Positions 15,863-25,249 of a DNA stretch of 64,000 nt are shown here, in pieces. The DNA comes from Catellatospora sp. TT07R-123 (GTDB lineage: Bacteria; Actinomycetota; Actinomycetes; Mycobacteriales; Micromonosporaceae). Position numbers and translations under genes: made by a program. The stretch spans positions 1,984,001 through 2,048,000 of the forward strand of contig NZ_BNEM01000001.1 in NCBI RefSeq assembly GCF_018327705.1, written 5' to 3'. Positions within the stretch are counted from its first letter, which is position 1. Each line of letters opens with the position of its first letter. The notes under the pieces are model-generated. The model was given only the letters and a program-made list of their open reading frames with translations. It was not told the origin of the DNA and did no database searches.

Positions 15863-17299
15863 TCAGTCCTGCTTGACCTCGGCCTTGTCGTCGGTGGCCC
15901 ACAGGGTGTGGAACACGCCGTCGGTGTCGGTCCGCTTGTAGGTGTGCGCGCCGAACAGGTCGCGCAGGCCCTGGGTCAGCGCGGCGGGCAGCCGGTCGCG
16001 GCGCAGGCCGTCGTAGTAGGCCAGCGACGAGGAGAACACCGGCGCCGGGATGCCCAGCTGCGCGGCGGTGGCCACCACGCGCCGCCACGCCGGGACGGCG
16101 TCGCCGATCGCCTTGGCGAACGCCGGGGCGAACAGCAGGTTCGCGGGCGGGTTGGCGCCGGAGTAGGCGTCGGTGATGTCGCGCAGCAGCGAGGCCCGGA
16201 TGATGCAGCCGCCGCGCCACAGCGAGGCGATCGCGGCCAGGTTCAGGTCCCAGCCGTACTCCTTGGCCGCCGACACCAGCATGTCCAGGCCCTGGGCGTA
16301 GCTGACCAGCTTCGACGCGTACAGCGCCTGGCGCACGTCCTCGGTGAACGTGTCGGGCAGGTCGACCTTCGTCTCGTGCCCGGCCAGCACCTGCCGCGCC
16401 ACCGGGCGCTGCGCGGACTGCGAGGACAGCGAGCGGGCGAACACCGACTCGGCGATGCCGGTGACCGGCGAGCCGAGCTCCAGCGCCGCGATGACGGTCC
16501 AGCCGCCGGTGCCCTTCTGGCCCGCCTGGTCGACGACCACGTCCACGAACGGCTTGCCGGTCTTCGCGTCGACGTGGCCGAGCACCTCGGCGGTGATCTC
16601 GATCAGGAACGAGGACAGGTCGCCCTTGTTCCACTCGGCGAAGATCTTCGCCTGCTCGCCGGGCTCGATGCCGGCGCCGGAGCGCAGCAGGTCGTACGCC
16701 TCGCCGATGACCTGCATGTCGGCGTACTCGATGCCGTTGTGGACCATCTTGACGAAGTGGCCGGCGCCGTCGGTGCCGATCCACGAGCAGCAGGGCTGGC
16801 CGTCGACGTGCGCGGAGATCTTCTCCAGCATCGGCCCGAGCGACTCGTACGACTTCTTCGAACCGCCCGGCATGATGGACGGGCCCTTGAGTGCGCCCTC
16901 CTCGCCGCCGGAGACGCCCACGCCCACGAAGTGCAGGCCCTTGGTGGCCAGCGCGGCCTCGCGGCGGCGGGTGTCGTGGTAGAGCGAGTTGCCCGCGTCG
17001 ATGATGATGTCGTCGGTGTCGAGCAGCGGCACCAGCTCCTCGATCACGTCGTCGACCGGCTTGCCGGCCTTGACCATGATCAGGACGCGGCGCGGGCGCT
17101 CCAGCGCGTCGACGAGGTCCTGCAGCGTCTCGGTGGCCACGAAGGTGCCCTCGTCGCCGTGCTGCTCGATCAGGGCGTCGGTGCGGGCCCGGGTGCGGTT
17201 GTGCACCGCCACCGTGTAGCCGTTGCGCGCCAGGTTGCGGGCCAGGTTCGCACCCATCACCGCGAGCCCGGTCACACCGATCTGTGCTGCTGCTGTCAT
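15863..17299 (-). CDS. gnd: 6-phosphogluconate dehydrogenase, NADP-dependent, decarboxylating
   Basis: A 478-residue cytosolic enzyme of full family length that converts 6-phosphogluconate to ribulose 5-phosphate, CO2 and NADPH in the oxidative pentose phosphate pathway. The Rossmann motif GLAVMGANLARN, the NADP-binding NRT segment (HNRTRAR), the signature DGAGHFVKMVHNGIEY with the catalytic lysine, and the substrate-binding SLWRGGCIIRA are all intact. This is the long homodimeric type found in most bacteria, not the short decameric form. ATG at 17299 starts it; about 200 nt of non-coding sequence precede it. It is monocistronic, with a shared terminator. Confidence 0.95.
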   Translation of the reverse strand: MTAAAQIGVTGLAVMGANLARNLARNGYTVAVHNRTRARTDALIEQHGDEGTFVATETLQDLVDALERPRRVLIMVKAGKPVDDVIEELVPLLDTDDIIIDAGNSLYHDTRRREAALATKGLHFVGVGVSGGEEGALKGPSIMPGGSKKSYESLGPMLEKISAHVDGQPCCSWIGTDGAGHFVKMVHNGIEYADMQVIGEAYDLLRSGAGIEPGEQAKIFAEWNKGDLSSFLIEITAEVLGHVDAKTGKPFVDVVVDQAGQKGTGGWTVIAALELGSPVTGIAESVFARSLSSQSAQRPVARQVLAGHETKVDLPDTFTEDVRQALYASKLVSYAQGLDMLVSAAKEYGWDLNLAAIASLWRGGCIIRASLLRDITDAYSGANPPANLLFAPAFAKAIGDAVPAWRRVVATAAQLGIPAPVFSSSLAYYDGLRRDRLPAALTQGLRDLFGAHTYKRTDTDGVFHTLWATDDKAEVKQD

Positions 17300-17503
17300 G
17301 CTGAAGACTCCTCAGCGCCAGGCAGCCGGGATCGGGTGCGCCTCGCTGCGCGCCACGCGCCGCGGCTCGCCGGCAGGGCCGTAGGTTCGATCTGAACGAT
17401 CATCCTCATCCTAGTTTCCGGACCGCTGACCGCACCCCGACCGTCCCACTTTTCCCGCATTCCCGCCACCGCCCCGATGCTCCCCCGCAGCACCGGGGCG
17501 GCG

Positions 17504-18256
17504 TCAGGGCCGCAGGCCGTCGGCACGGGCCAGGGTCAGCTCGGGCGCCTCCCCCGTGGTCAGGTCGACGTCCTCGACCAGGTCGCCGTCGCGCAGCCGC
17601 AGGATCCGGTCGCAGCGGGCGGCCAGTCGCTGCTCGTGCGTGGCGATCAGCACGGTCATGCCGTACGCGGTGCGCAGGCGCAGCAGCAGGTCCATGATCT
17701 CGGCGCCGGTGCGCGAGTCGAGGTTGCCGGTGGGCTCGTCGGCCAGCAGCAGGCGCGGGCGCCCGATCAGCGCGCGGGCGATCGCCACGCGCTGCTGCTG
17801 GCCGCCGGAGAGCTGGCCGGGCAGCGAGCGTTCCCGGTCGGTCAGGCCGACCGCGGCCAGCAGCTCGCGGGCGCGGGCGGTGCGGTCGAACCCGACGCGG
17901 TACGGCAGCACCGGCGCGACCACGTTGTCCAGCGCCGTCAGCGCGGGCAGCAGGTGGTAGCGCTGGAACACGAACCCGACCGTCCGCCGGTACGCGGTCA
18001 GCCCCGCGGACCGCAGGCCGGTCAGCTCGGTGCCGTCCACGGTGACCGTGCCCGCGTCGGGGCGTTCGATCGCCCCGATCAGGTGCAGCAGCGTCGACTT
18101 GCCCGATCCGGACGGTCCGGTGACCGCGACGAGCGCACCGGGCGCCACGTCCAGGTCCAGCCCGTTCGCGGCGGTGATCTCGGCGCCGCCGCTGCGGAAC
18201 CGCTTGGTCAGTCCGGCGACGGCGACGCTCGCGCCGGCCGGTGTCGGTTCGGTCAT
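17504..18256 (-). CDS. ABC transporter ATP-binding protein, MacB/LolD type
   Basis: A 250-residue ATPase with Walker A GPSGSGKSTLL, Q-loop FVFQRYHLLPAL, signature QLSGGQQQR, Walker B LLLADEPTGNLD and the switch histidine ATHEQR. The sequence NLD after Walker B and the short domain identify the LolD/MacB/FtsE group, which powers FtsX-like permeases. The permease gene is just upstream (5-nt gap) in the same orientation, so they form one complex at the cell membrane. This group extracts lipoproteins, exports peptides or transmits mechanical signals. A divergent PadR gene suggests regulation by an envelope or antibiotic signal. Confidence 0.9.
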   Translation of the reverse strand: MTEPTPAGASVAVAGLTKRFRSGGAEITAANGLDLDVAPGALVAVTGPSGSGKSTLLHLIGAIERPDAGTVTVDGTELTGLRSAGLTAYRRTVGFVFQRYHLLPALTALDNVVAPVLPYRVGFDRTARARELLAAVGLTDRERSLPGQLSGGQQQRVAIARALIGRPRLLLADEPTGNLDSRTGAEIMDLLLRLRTAYGMTVLIATHEQRLAARCDRILRLRDGDLVEDVDLTTGEAPELTLARADGLRP

Positions 18257-18261
18257 GGGGC

Positions 18262-21048
18262 CTACTCCTCCGCCAGGATGATCGACATAGGTGCCCGCTG
18301 CTGGAGCAGCGCGGGGACGAGCGAGGCCAGCACCGCCAGCACCACGGCGGCGCCGCCGACGGCAAGCGCCGTCCACGGCAGCGCCGCGGGCAGCGACCCG
18401 GCGAACCAGGCCGCGCCGAGCAGGCCGCCCCCGGCCCCGAGCAGCGCGCCGAGCAGGCCGATCCCGGCTGCCTCGTACGCGATGAGCCGGGCCGTGGCCG
18501 CCCGCGACCAGCCGGTGGCGCGCAGCGTGGCCAGCTCGGCCGCGCGGTCGCGCACCCCGAGGTAGAGCACGTCGCCGACGGCGGCCAGTCCGAGCAGGAC
18601 GGTCGCGGCCACGGCGAGGGTGTCGACGGGCCGCACCCGCAGCGACACCGCGTCGCCGAGCAGCGTGCCGGTGGCGGTGCCGTGGAAGACCCAGGTGACC
18701 GCGGCGACCATGGTGGTGCCCGCGACGCCGACGGCCAGCGCCAGCACGCCCAGGGCGGTGCGGCCGGGCATCCGGCGCAGGTTGGCCGCGGCCAGCCCGG
18801 CCAGGCCGCGGCGGCGTCCCGCCCGCCGTCCGGGCGCGGCCACCGCGGGGTGCACCGCGCCGGCCGGGTGGGCGCGGGCCGCGCGGGCGACCGGGATCGC
18901 GGCCGCCACCAGCGCCAGGGCCAGAGCCACCGGCACCGCCAGCAGCGCCTGCCGCAGCGGCACCGCGATGCCCGCGAGCCTGCCCACGCCCAGCGCCGCC
19001 GGGACCGCGACCAGCCCGGCGAGCAGTGCGATCGCGCCCGCCTCCCCGGCGACCAGGGCCGCCAGCCGTCCCCGGGACCAGCCCAGGCAGGCCAGCACGG
19101 CCAGTTCCCGGCGCCGCTCGCGCACCGCCGCCGCGACCGCGTTGCCGACGAACAGCACGCAGACCAGCAGGATGAGTCCGAACAGGACGACGCTCTTGCG
19201 GTCGGCGGCCTCGATCAGCGCCACCGCGACGCCCTTGCGCGACCACGGCTCGGCCAGCGTCAGCGCCGGGCGCCCGTACGAGCCCGGGGGCAGCGCCACG
19301 GTCTGCGGGGCGAGCGAGGAGCCGTACACGATGTCGACGTCGAGGCCGGTCGCGGCGGCGATGTCCTCCGCGGTCTGGCGCACCTTCTCCCGTGACACCG
19401 CGTCGAAGCCGTGCAGCCCGGCGACCCGCACCCGGATCGCCGAGATCGGCGCGGGCGCGGTCCGGCCCGGCAGGATCGTGTCGAGCGCGACCAGCACCGA
19501 CGGCGAGGTGGCCAGGTAGCCGCCCGGGTTGGTGTCGGGCCGCAGCGGCTGCCCGCCCAGCAGCGCCGCGGTCCGCGCGTCACCGGCCTGGGCCGACACC
19601 GGCAGGTACGTCTCCAGCGACGCCCCGGCCAGCCCGTCGCCGGTGGTCAGCCGGTCGCGGTCGAACACGCCCACCACGACCGGGTCGACCAGCGCGCCCA
19701 GCACCTCCGCCCGGGGCACCGCCCGCACCGGCCGGAACCCGGTGTCGGTGGCGAGCATCGGCACCGCGTCGAACTGCCCCGTCCCCCAGCCCCGCACGGC
19801 GGGCGTGCCGGTCCGCACCGCGAGCACGCCGCCGGGGCCCTCGTCGTAGTCGACCGGGCCGATCTGGCGCAGCAGCTCGGTGCCGATCGGCATGCCGGTG
19901 CCCGAGTGCGCGCCGTCCCACAGCCGCGGGTCGTAGCCGGTCACCGCGGCGACCGCGGCGCTGGTGCGGCTGGTGCCCGGGATCGTCGGCAGCCGCTCCA
20001 GCTCCGCGACCCGGCCGAAGGTGCGCCCGGCCACGATCCGGTCGCCCAGCGCGACCTGCTCGGTCCGGACGGCGACGCGGTCGTCGACGTTCGGCGCGGC
20101 GGCGACCAGCACCGGCGGCATCGGCCTGCCACTCATCGCGCAGCACTCCGGCGCCGCGAAGGGCAGCGCCTTCTCGTCGGGCTTGAGGTAGCGGCCCGCC
20201 ACGATCGCCCGGTCGAGGCCGACCAGTTCCGCCTCGGCGGCAGGGTCGATGCCGGCGACCAGCATCGGCAGCGGCACCAGCACAGTGGCCCGCAGCCGGT
20301 CGGTGCGCGCCCCGTCCACGGTGAACGATCCGTCGGCGTTGAGCTGGGCGTGCACCGACTGGGCGCGGCGCTGCACGCCCTGGGTGTAGGTGACGTTCGG
20401 GCACAGCGGCAGCCAGCGCCCGTCGGACTGCCGCTCGTACGGCGGGCCGACCATCCACCACTGGTCGAAGCACTGCACCTCGGTGTGCTTGCGCGTGCCG
20501 TCGGTGTAGGCGGTGTCGGCGGCCGTTCCTACCGTCACCGGCTCGCTGGGCCAGGCCAGCGGCTGGGTGGTGACGTAGACCAGGTTGGTCAGCGGGTCCT
20601 CGACGTTGGTGAGGCCGGAGTCGGCCTGCCACAGCGGGCGGACCTGGATGAGCTGGCGGGACTTGCTCCGGTCGACGCTGTCGGTGACGTCGATGCTGAC
20701 CGTGGTCCAGCTGAAGCCGTAGCCGAGCATCGCGATCGGGGCGGCCACCTCGACCCCGGGCAGCCGCTGGACGCGCCGCCACTGGTCGACCTCGATGCCG
20801 CCGTACTGCCCGGCGAGGAAGTTGGGGCGGACCAGACCGCGATCGCGCTCCAGCGCGGTGCGGCTGCCGGACGGGCGGACCAGGATCTCGTACGCCCCGC
20901 GGGCGTGCTCGGCCACGGCCCCGGACACCTGCAGCCGGGCCGTCTGCGTCGCTCCGGTCAGGACGGTGAACCCGGTGGCGGCCAGCAGCACGCCCAAGAG
21001 CAGGGCCAGCGCGCGACCGCGGCGATAGGACAGACCAGCGAACACCAT
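18262..21048 (-). CDS. FtsX-like ABC transporter permease (two FtsX domains)
   Basis: A 928-residue membrane protein. One N-terminal transmembrane helix (GRALALLLGVLLAATGFTVL) is followed by a very large extracellular region (about residues 40-590), then two blocks of membrane helices (about 610-720 and 780-925) with FtsX-type patterns such as RERRRELAVLACLGWSRGR and RDRAAELATLRATGWSRAA. The repeated 'ELAxLRAxGWSRxR' box marks each FtsX domain. The large outer region may bind a substrate. The start at 21048 is uncertain: GTG codons at 21054 and 21057 and an ATG at 21117 are alternatives, and the last would overlap the divergent promoter. It works with the ATPase downstream. Confidence 0.85.
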   Translation of the reverse strand: MVFAGLSYRRGRALALLLGVLLAATGFTVLTGATQTARLQVSGAVAEHARGAYEILVRPSGSRTALERDRGLVRPNFLAGQYGGIEVDQWRRVQRLPGVEVAAPIAMLGYGFSWTTVSIDVTDSVDRSKSRQLIQVRPLWQADSGLTNVEDPLTNLVYVTTQPLAWPSEPVTVGTAADTAYTDGTRKHTEVQCFDQWWMVGPPYERQSDGRWLPLCPNVTYTQGVQRRAQSVHAQLNADGSFTVDGARTDRLRATVLVPLPMLVAGIDPAAEAELVGLDRAIVAGRYLKPDEKALPFAAPECCAMSGRPMPPVLVAAAPNVDDRVAVRTEQVALGDRIVAGRTFGRVAELERLPTIPGTSRTSAAVAAVTGYDPRLWDGAHSGTGMPIGTELLRQIGPVDYDEGPGGVLAVRTGTPAVRGWGTGQFDAVPMLATDTGFRPVRAVPRAEVLGALVDPVVVGVFDRDRLTTGDGLAGASLETYLPVSAQAGDARTAALLGGQPLRPDTNPGGYLATSPSVLVALDTILPGRTAPAPISAIRVRVAGLHGFDAVSREKVRQTAEDIAAATGLDVDIVYGSSLAPQTVALPPGSYGRPALTLAEPWSRKGVAVALIEAADRKSVVLFGLILLVCVLFVGNAVAAAVRERRRELAVLACLGWSRGRLAALVAGEAGAIALLAGLVAVPAALGVGRLAGIAVPLRQALLAVPVALALALVAAAIPVARAARAHPAGAVHPAVAAPGRRAGRRRGLAGLAAANLRRMPGRTALGVLALAVGVAGTTMVAAVTWVFHGTATGTLLGDAVSLRVRPVDTLAVAATVLLGLAAVGDVLYLGVRDRAAELATLRATGWSRAATARLIAYEAAGIGLLGALLGAGGGLLGAAWFAGSLPAALPWTALAVGGAAVVLAVLASLVPALLQQRAPMSIILAEE

Positions 21049-21077
21049 TCGCACCACGCGATCACGATGCCCGATGA

Positions 21078-21088
21078 ATTGTGACAAT
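21078..21088. promoter_or_regulatory. Operator-like palindrome between the permease and padR
   Basis: ATTGT-G-ACAAT is an 11-bp palindrome in the 61-nt space between the divergent permease and PadR starts. PadR proteins typically bind such short AT-rich dyads in front of themselves and a neighbouring transporter. Confidence 0.5.
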
Positions 21089-21109
21089 GCAAGGGGTAAG
21101 CTTCCCCGC

Positions 21110-21700
21110 ATGCCCATCCAGCACGCGGTGCTCGCCCTGCTCGCCGACGGACCCGGCTACGGCTACGAGCTCAAGGGCGCCTTCGAGGCGGCCGTCGGTC
21201 CACAGTGGGGGCCGCTGAACATCGGCCACCTCTACCAGGTGCTCGACCGGCTGTCCCGCGACGGGCAGGTCAGCTCGACCCGCGTCAGCCAGGCCGTCAA
21301 ACCCGACCGGGTCGTGTACGCCATCACCGAGGCAGGACGCGCCGAGCTCGCCGGATGGTTGGACTCCCCCAGCCCGCGCACGTCCGGCTTCCGCGACGAC
21401 GTCTTCCTCAAGATCATGGCGGCCGCGCACACCCGCGACGCGGACACGGTGCGCCACGTGCTCTCCGGGCAGCGCGCCTTCCTGCTGCGCGAGCTGCGCA
21501 ACCTGGAGCAGCTGCGCCGAGAGCGCACCGGCGACCTGGTGGTGAGCCTGCTGCTGGCGGCCGCGGCCCGGCACGTCGGCGCCGATCTGGCGTTCCTCGA
21601 CGACGTCGAGGAGGCCCTGCTGCACGACGCGGCCGTCCTGGCCGCCCTGCCCGCCCGCCGCGAGGCGCCGGCCCCCGCCGCCGGGCGCGCCGCCGCGTAG
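21110..21700 (+). CDS. PadR family transcriptional regulator
   Basis: A 196-residue protein with a PadR winged helix (residues 1-85: MPIQHAVLALLADGPGYGYEL, GHLYQVLDRLSRDGQV) and a C-terminal helical dimerisation domain of the Vir type. It is transcribed away from the FtsX-type ABC genes and separated from them by only 61 nt, so it is the likely repressor of the ABC operon and of itself. The ATG at 21110 follows AAGGGG 13 nt upstream; an ATG at 21074 would extend the protein into the operator region and is rejected. Confidence 0.85.
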   Translation: MPIQHAVLALLADGPGYGYELKGAFEAAVGPQWGPLNIGHLYQVLDRLSRDGQVSSTRVSQAVKPDRVVYAITEAGRAELAGWLDSPSPRTSGFRDDVFLKIMAAAHTRDADTVRHVLSGQRAFLLRELRNLEQLRRERTGDLVVSLLLAAAARHVGADLAFLDDVEEALLHDAAVLAALPARREAPAPAAGRAAA

Positions 21701-21810
21701 CGCCTCGTCCGCACCAGCGGCCCTACACGCCCGGTGATCAGGTAACCACCCCGTGAGATGACCGTTACCCGACAGGCGACAACCACCCCGGCCACCGGTA
21801 CGGTCTTCTG

Positions 21811-22761
21811 ATGGATCTCTGGGTCGGGGTGGGCGGCTTCGTCGTCGGCGTCATCGTCGGGCTCACCGGCATGGGCGGCGGCGCCCTGATGACGCCGCTG
21901 CTGGTGCTGGTCTTCGGCGTGCCGCCGCTGAGCGCCGTCTCCAGCGACCTGGTCGCCAGCGCGATCATGAAGCCGTTCGGCGGCGCGGTGCACCTGCGCC
22001 GGGGCACGGTCGACAAGGCCCTGGTCGGCTGGCTGTGCGCGGGCAGCATCCCGGCCGCGTTCGGCGGGGTGTTCATCGCCAAGGCCCTGAAGGGCGACGG
22101 CGTCCAGCAGACGATCCAGTACGCGCTGGGCGGCGCCCTGCTGCTGGCCGCGTCCGGCCTGATCATCAAGGTGTACCTCGGCATCCGGGCGCAGGGGCGC
22201 GCGGCCGCCGGGCTCGCGGAGGCCGTCGAGGACGACCACGCCCCTGTTCGCGTACGCGTAATTCCGACGGTTCTGGTCGGAATGGTAGGCGGCCTGGTGG
22301 TGGGCGTGACCTCGGTCGGCTCCGGCTCGCTGATCGTCATCGCGCTGATGGCGCTCTACCCGCGGCTGCACCCGCACCGCCTGGTCGGCACCGACCTGGT
22401 CCAGGCCGTGCCGCTGGTCGCCTCGGCCGCCGTGGCGCACCTGCTGTTCGGCGACTTCAAGCTCGGCCTCACCGTCACGCTGGTCGCCGGGGCGGTGCCC
22501 GGCGTGCTGCTCGGCGCCGCCGTCTCGACCCGCGCCCCGGCGGGCATCATCCGCGCCGCGCTCACCGTCGTGCTGGTCGCCAGCGGCGCCAAGCTGCTCG
22601 GCGCGAGCACCCCGGTCGTCGGCGCGCTCGCGCTGGGCCTGCTGATCGCGCTGCCCGTCGTGTGGATGCTGGTCCGCCGGATGGCGGGCCTGCCCGCCCT
22701 GCCCGCCCGCACCCCGGCACCGGCCCCGGCCGAGCCGGAGCCGGTCGCCGCCGCGAACTGA
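21811..22761 (+). CDS. Sulfite exporter TauE/SafE family protein
   Basis: A 316-residue polytopic membrane protein with two related halves. Each half begins with the TauE-type glycine-rich box: VGVIVGLTGMGGGALMTPLL near residue 12 and VGGLVVGVTSVGSGSLIVI near residue 155. About eight hydrophobic helices are predicted by eye. The family exports sulfite, sulfoacetate or other small anions, but the substrate cannot be told. The hydrophobic part ends at an Ala/Pro-rich cytosolic tail. Only 4 nt separate its stop from that of the convergent peptidase gene. Confidence 0.9.
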   Translation: MDLWVGVGGFVVGVIVGLTGMGGGALMTPLLVLVFGVPPLSAVSSDLVASAIMKPFGGAVHLRRGTVDKALVGWLCAGSIPAAFGGVFIAKALKGDGVQQTIQYALGGALLLAASGLIIKVYLGIRAQGRAAAGLAEAVEDDHAPVRVRVIPTVLVGMVGGLVVGVTSVGSGSLIVIALMALYPRLHPHRLVGTDLVQAVPLVASAAVAHLLFGDFKLGLTVTLVAGAVPGVLLGAAVSTRAPAGIIRAALTVVLVASGAKLLGASTPVVGALALGLLIALPVVWMLVRRMAGLPALPARTPAPAPAEPEPVAAAN

Positions 22762-22765
22762 CCGG

Positions 22766-23497
22766 TCAGTTCAGGTCGCAGGCCTTCAGCGAGTCCTCGT
22801 ACCCGCCGAAGAAGGCCTTCGTCCGCTGCTGCGCCGTGCCGTGCGCGTCCGGGGCGAACCAGGGCTGATCGGGGTCGTCGGCGACCGCGACCAGCCCGTC
22901 GCGCAGCTCGTCGAGGTCGCCGTCGTCTGCCCGCAGCCGCCCCGAGCGCACCTCGTCGCCGAGGTAGGCCCCGGCCATGCAGTCGGCCTGCAACTCGTGG
23001 TCGATGGTGAACCGGTGCGTGACGCCCAGCTGGTCCTGGATCGCGTGCGCGTACTCGTGGCCGATCAGGTAGTAGAGGAAGGCGTCGCCGACCTGGCGGA
23101 ACGCGCCCACCGCCCAGTCGGCGTCGTAGGCGATGAAGTCGCCGTCGGAGCAGTAGGCCGCGTTGTTCTCCGGCATCGGGTCCCCGCCGCAGGCCACCTC
23201 GCCTTCCCGCAGGTAGGGCACGATCCGGCGCACCGGGCGGAACTCCAGCTTCGAGTCGGCGAACACCGCCGACCAGTACTCGACAGCCGTGTCCACCGCC
23301 GCCCCGGCGTCGCGCTCGAACTCGGCGACGGTCATGGTGCCGTCGGGCTCCGCGCTCGGGCTGCCGTCCGGCAGCGTGCCGCGAGTCGGCGCGGGACCGG
23401 AATCGGGGTCGGGCAGCGGCAGCGCCCCGCAGCCCAGCGTGAGCACGGCGGCGGCGGCCAGGGACAGGGACAGCAGGGTGCGGGGGCGGGCGGTCAT
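22766..23497 (-). CDS. Lipoprotein neutral zinc metallopeptidase
   Basis: A 243-residue putative lipoprotein. The signal peptide ends in a lipobox-like LTLGCG with the acylated cysteine near residue 23, followed by a Pro/Asp-rich spacer. The catalytic domain holds the zinc motif HEYAH (about residue 148) and a downstream HELQADCMAG that supplies the third ligand, as in the YpfJ/neutral zinc metallopeptidase family. It would act outside the membrane on unknown substrates. AAGGAG precedes the ATG at 23497. The adjacent TauE and small membrane protein are not obviously related to it. Confidence 0.85.
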   Translation of the reverse strand: MTARPRTLLSLSLAAAAVLTLGCGALPLPDPDSGPAPTRGTLPDGSPSAEPDGTMTVAEFERDAGAAVDTAVEYWSAVFADSKLEFRPVRRIVPYLREGEVACGGDPMPENNAAYCSDGDFIAYDADWAVGAFRQVGDAFLYYLIGHEYAHAIQDQLGVTHRFTIDHELQADCMAGAYLGDEVRSGRLRADDGDLDELRDGLVAVADDPDQPWFAPDAHGTAQQRTKAFFGGYEDSLKACDLN

Positions 23498-23608
23498 CGC
23501 GCCACTCCTTCGATACGGGGGTACCTCCGTCATACCCGATGCCCGCCACCGCATGCGCCCCGGCAGCGGGGGCAGCGGCGACGAGCCGGGCGGGAGACAA
23601 TCACCGGT

Positions 23609-24010
23609 ATGGCTGACACCACCACCGCCGTCCTCGCCACCGGTCCGGGGCGGCTCACGAAGGCGGCCGCCGTGACCAACCTCGTGCTGGTCGGCCTCTT
23701 CCTCGCCGGTACGGTCGGCCGGCACGCGTACCTGGCGAACCAATTCGGCTGGGACTCCCTCGACCCCTCGCACGACCCCAAGGACGTGCTGTTCACCGGG
23801 CCGCTGGGGATCCTGCACGTCCTCACGGTGCTGATCGCGCTGCTGGGCTGGCTGATCGTCGTGCCGCTGGGCATCTGGTCCGGCGTGGTCGTCGCGGCCA
23901 CCCGCCGCGCCCACCCGCTGCTGGTCGCCTCGGTGCTGGCGACGATCACCTACGTCGCGATCAGCGTCTCCCCGTACGGCGCCCTGCTGCGGTACTGGCT
24001 GCTCGACTAG
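23609..24010 (+). CDS. Small four-helix membrane protein of unknown function
   Basis: A 133-residue protein with about four hydrophobic helices: LVLVGLFLAGTVG, ILHVLTVLIALLGWLIVVPL, GVVVAATRR-flanked residues and LVASVLATITYVAISV. The region between the first two helices is polar (NQFGWDSLDPSHDPKD). No family was recognised. It is divergent from the metallopeptidase, with a 111-nt gap, and convergent with the sigma factor gene, with a 12-nt gap. The ATG at 23609 has GGGAG 12 nt upstream, which is farther than usual. Confidence 0.65.
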   Translation: MADTTTAVLATGPGRLTKAAAVTNLVLVGLFLAGTVGRHAYLANQFGWDSLDPSHDPKDVLFTGPLGILHVLTVLIALLGWLIVVPLGIWSGVVVAATRRAHPLLVASVLATITYVAISVSPYGALLRYWLLD

Positions 24011-24022
24011 CCGCGGACCGGG

Positions 24023-25249
24023 TCAGGCCAGGGCGTCGGCGCGGGCCTGGAACAGGTCGCGCTCGCGGGCGTTGCGGGTCAGCGCGGCGGCCCGGGTGAA
24101 CTCCGCCCGCGCCTCGGCGGCCCGGCCCAGCCGGGCCAGCAGGTCCCCGCGTACGGCGGGCAGCAGCGCATAGCCGGGCAGGCTGAGCGCGTCCACGATG
24201 CGCAGCCCCTGCTCGGGGCCGCGGGCGTGGGCGACGGCGACGGCCCGGTTCAGCTCGACGACCGGGGACGGCCAGACGTAGGCGAGCACGTCGTACAGCG
24301 TGGCGATGCGATCCCAGTCGGTCTGCGCGGCGGTGGCGGCGCGGGCGTGGCAGGCCGCGATCTCCGCCTGGAGCACGTACGGCCCGAGGGTGCCCCCGGC
24401 GCGGGCCAGCGCGTCCAGGCCGCGCCGGATCAGCAGCCGGTCCCAGCGGCGGCGGTCCTGGTCCTGGAGCAGGACCGGGGCGCCGTCCGGGTCGGTGCGC
24501 GCCGGGATCCGAGACGCCTGCAACTCCATCAGCGCGACCAGCCCGTGCACCTCCGGCTCCTGCGGCGCGAGCGCGGCCAGCACCCGGCCCAGGCGCAGCG
24601 CCTCCTCGCACAGGGCGGGGCGGGTCCAGTCGTCGCCGGCCGTGGCGGCGTACCCCTCATTGAAGATCAGGTAGACGACCTCCAGCACCGAGGCCAGCCG
24701 CTGCGCGGCCTCGCCGGGCAGCGGCAGCTCGATCGGCACCCTCTTCTCGGCCAGGGTCCGCTTGGCGCGCAGGATCCGCTGGCCGACGGTGGCCTCGGGC
24801 ACCAGGAAGGCGCGGGCGATCTCGTCGGTGCCCAGCCCGCCCAGCAGCCGCAGCGTGAGCGCGACCCGCGCCTGCGCCGACAGCACCGGATGGCAGGTGG
24901 TGAAGATGAGCCGCAGCAGGTCGTCGCCGACGTAGTCGTCGAGTTCGGCGGCCAGATCGCGGTCCTCGGCCTGCGGGGTGGCCCGACCGACCTCGTCGAG
25001 CTTGTCCCGGTACGTTCGCTGCCGCCGCAGCAGGTCGATCGCGCGGTGCTTGGCGGTGGCCATCAGCCACGAGCCCGGGTGCTCGGGCACCCCGCGCTCG
25101 GGCCACTGCTCCAGCGCGATCACGAACGTGTCCTGCGCCAGCTCCTCGGCCAGGCCGACGTCGCCGACCAGCCGGGCCAGCGCCGCGACGATCTTCGCGG
25201 ACTCGATCCGCCAGACCGCCTCCACCGCGCGCCGAGGATCGGTAGCCAC
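24023..25249 (-). CDS. ECF42-type RNA polymerase sigma factor with a TPR-like C-terminal extension
   Basis: A 408-residue sigma factor. The sigma-2 region contains GLAEELAQDTFVIALEQWP and the helix MATAKHRAIDLLRR; sigma-4 contains LGTDEIARAFLVPEATVGQRI. The C-terminal half (about 175-408), with VYLIFNEGYAA and repeated helix pairs, is the SnoaL-free extension found in the ECF42 group, which works without an anti-sigma factor and is encoded next to a DGPF (YCII-like) protein, exactly as here. GTG at 25249 gives the usual N-terminus VATDPRRAVEAVWRIESAK; it lies inside a perfect 14-bp hairpin. A GTG at 25267 is possible but would span the hairpin. It is the last gene of a three-gene operon. Confidence 0.9.
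   Translation of the reverse strand: MATDPRRAVEAVWRIESAKIVAALARLVGDVGLAEELAQDTFVIALEQWPERGVPEHPGSWLMATAKHRAIDLLRRQRTYRDKLDEVGRATPQAEDRDLAAELDDYVGDDLLRLIFTTCHPVLSAQARVALTLRLLGGLGTDEIARAFLVPEATVGQRILRAKRTLAEKRVPIELPLPGEAAQRLASVLEVVYLIFNEGYAATAGDDWTRPALCEEALRLGRVLAALAPQEPEVHGLVALMELQASRIPARTDPDGAPVLLQDQDRRRWDRLLIRRGLDALARAGGTLGPYVLQAEIAACHARAATAAQTDWDRIATLYDVLAYVWPSPVVELNRAVAVAHARGPEQGLRIVDALSLPGYALLPAVRGDLLARLGRAAEARAEFTRAAALTRNARERDLFQARADALA

Noticed and set aside
19411..21084. 557-residue plus-strand frame opposite the FtsX-like permease
   Set aside because: It is antisense to a protein with clear FtsX motifs and has shadow-type composition.
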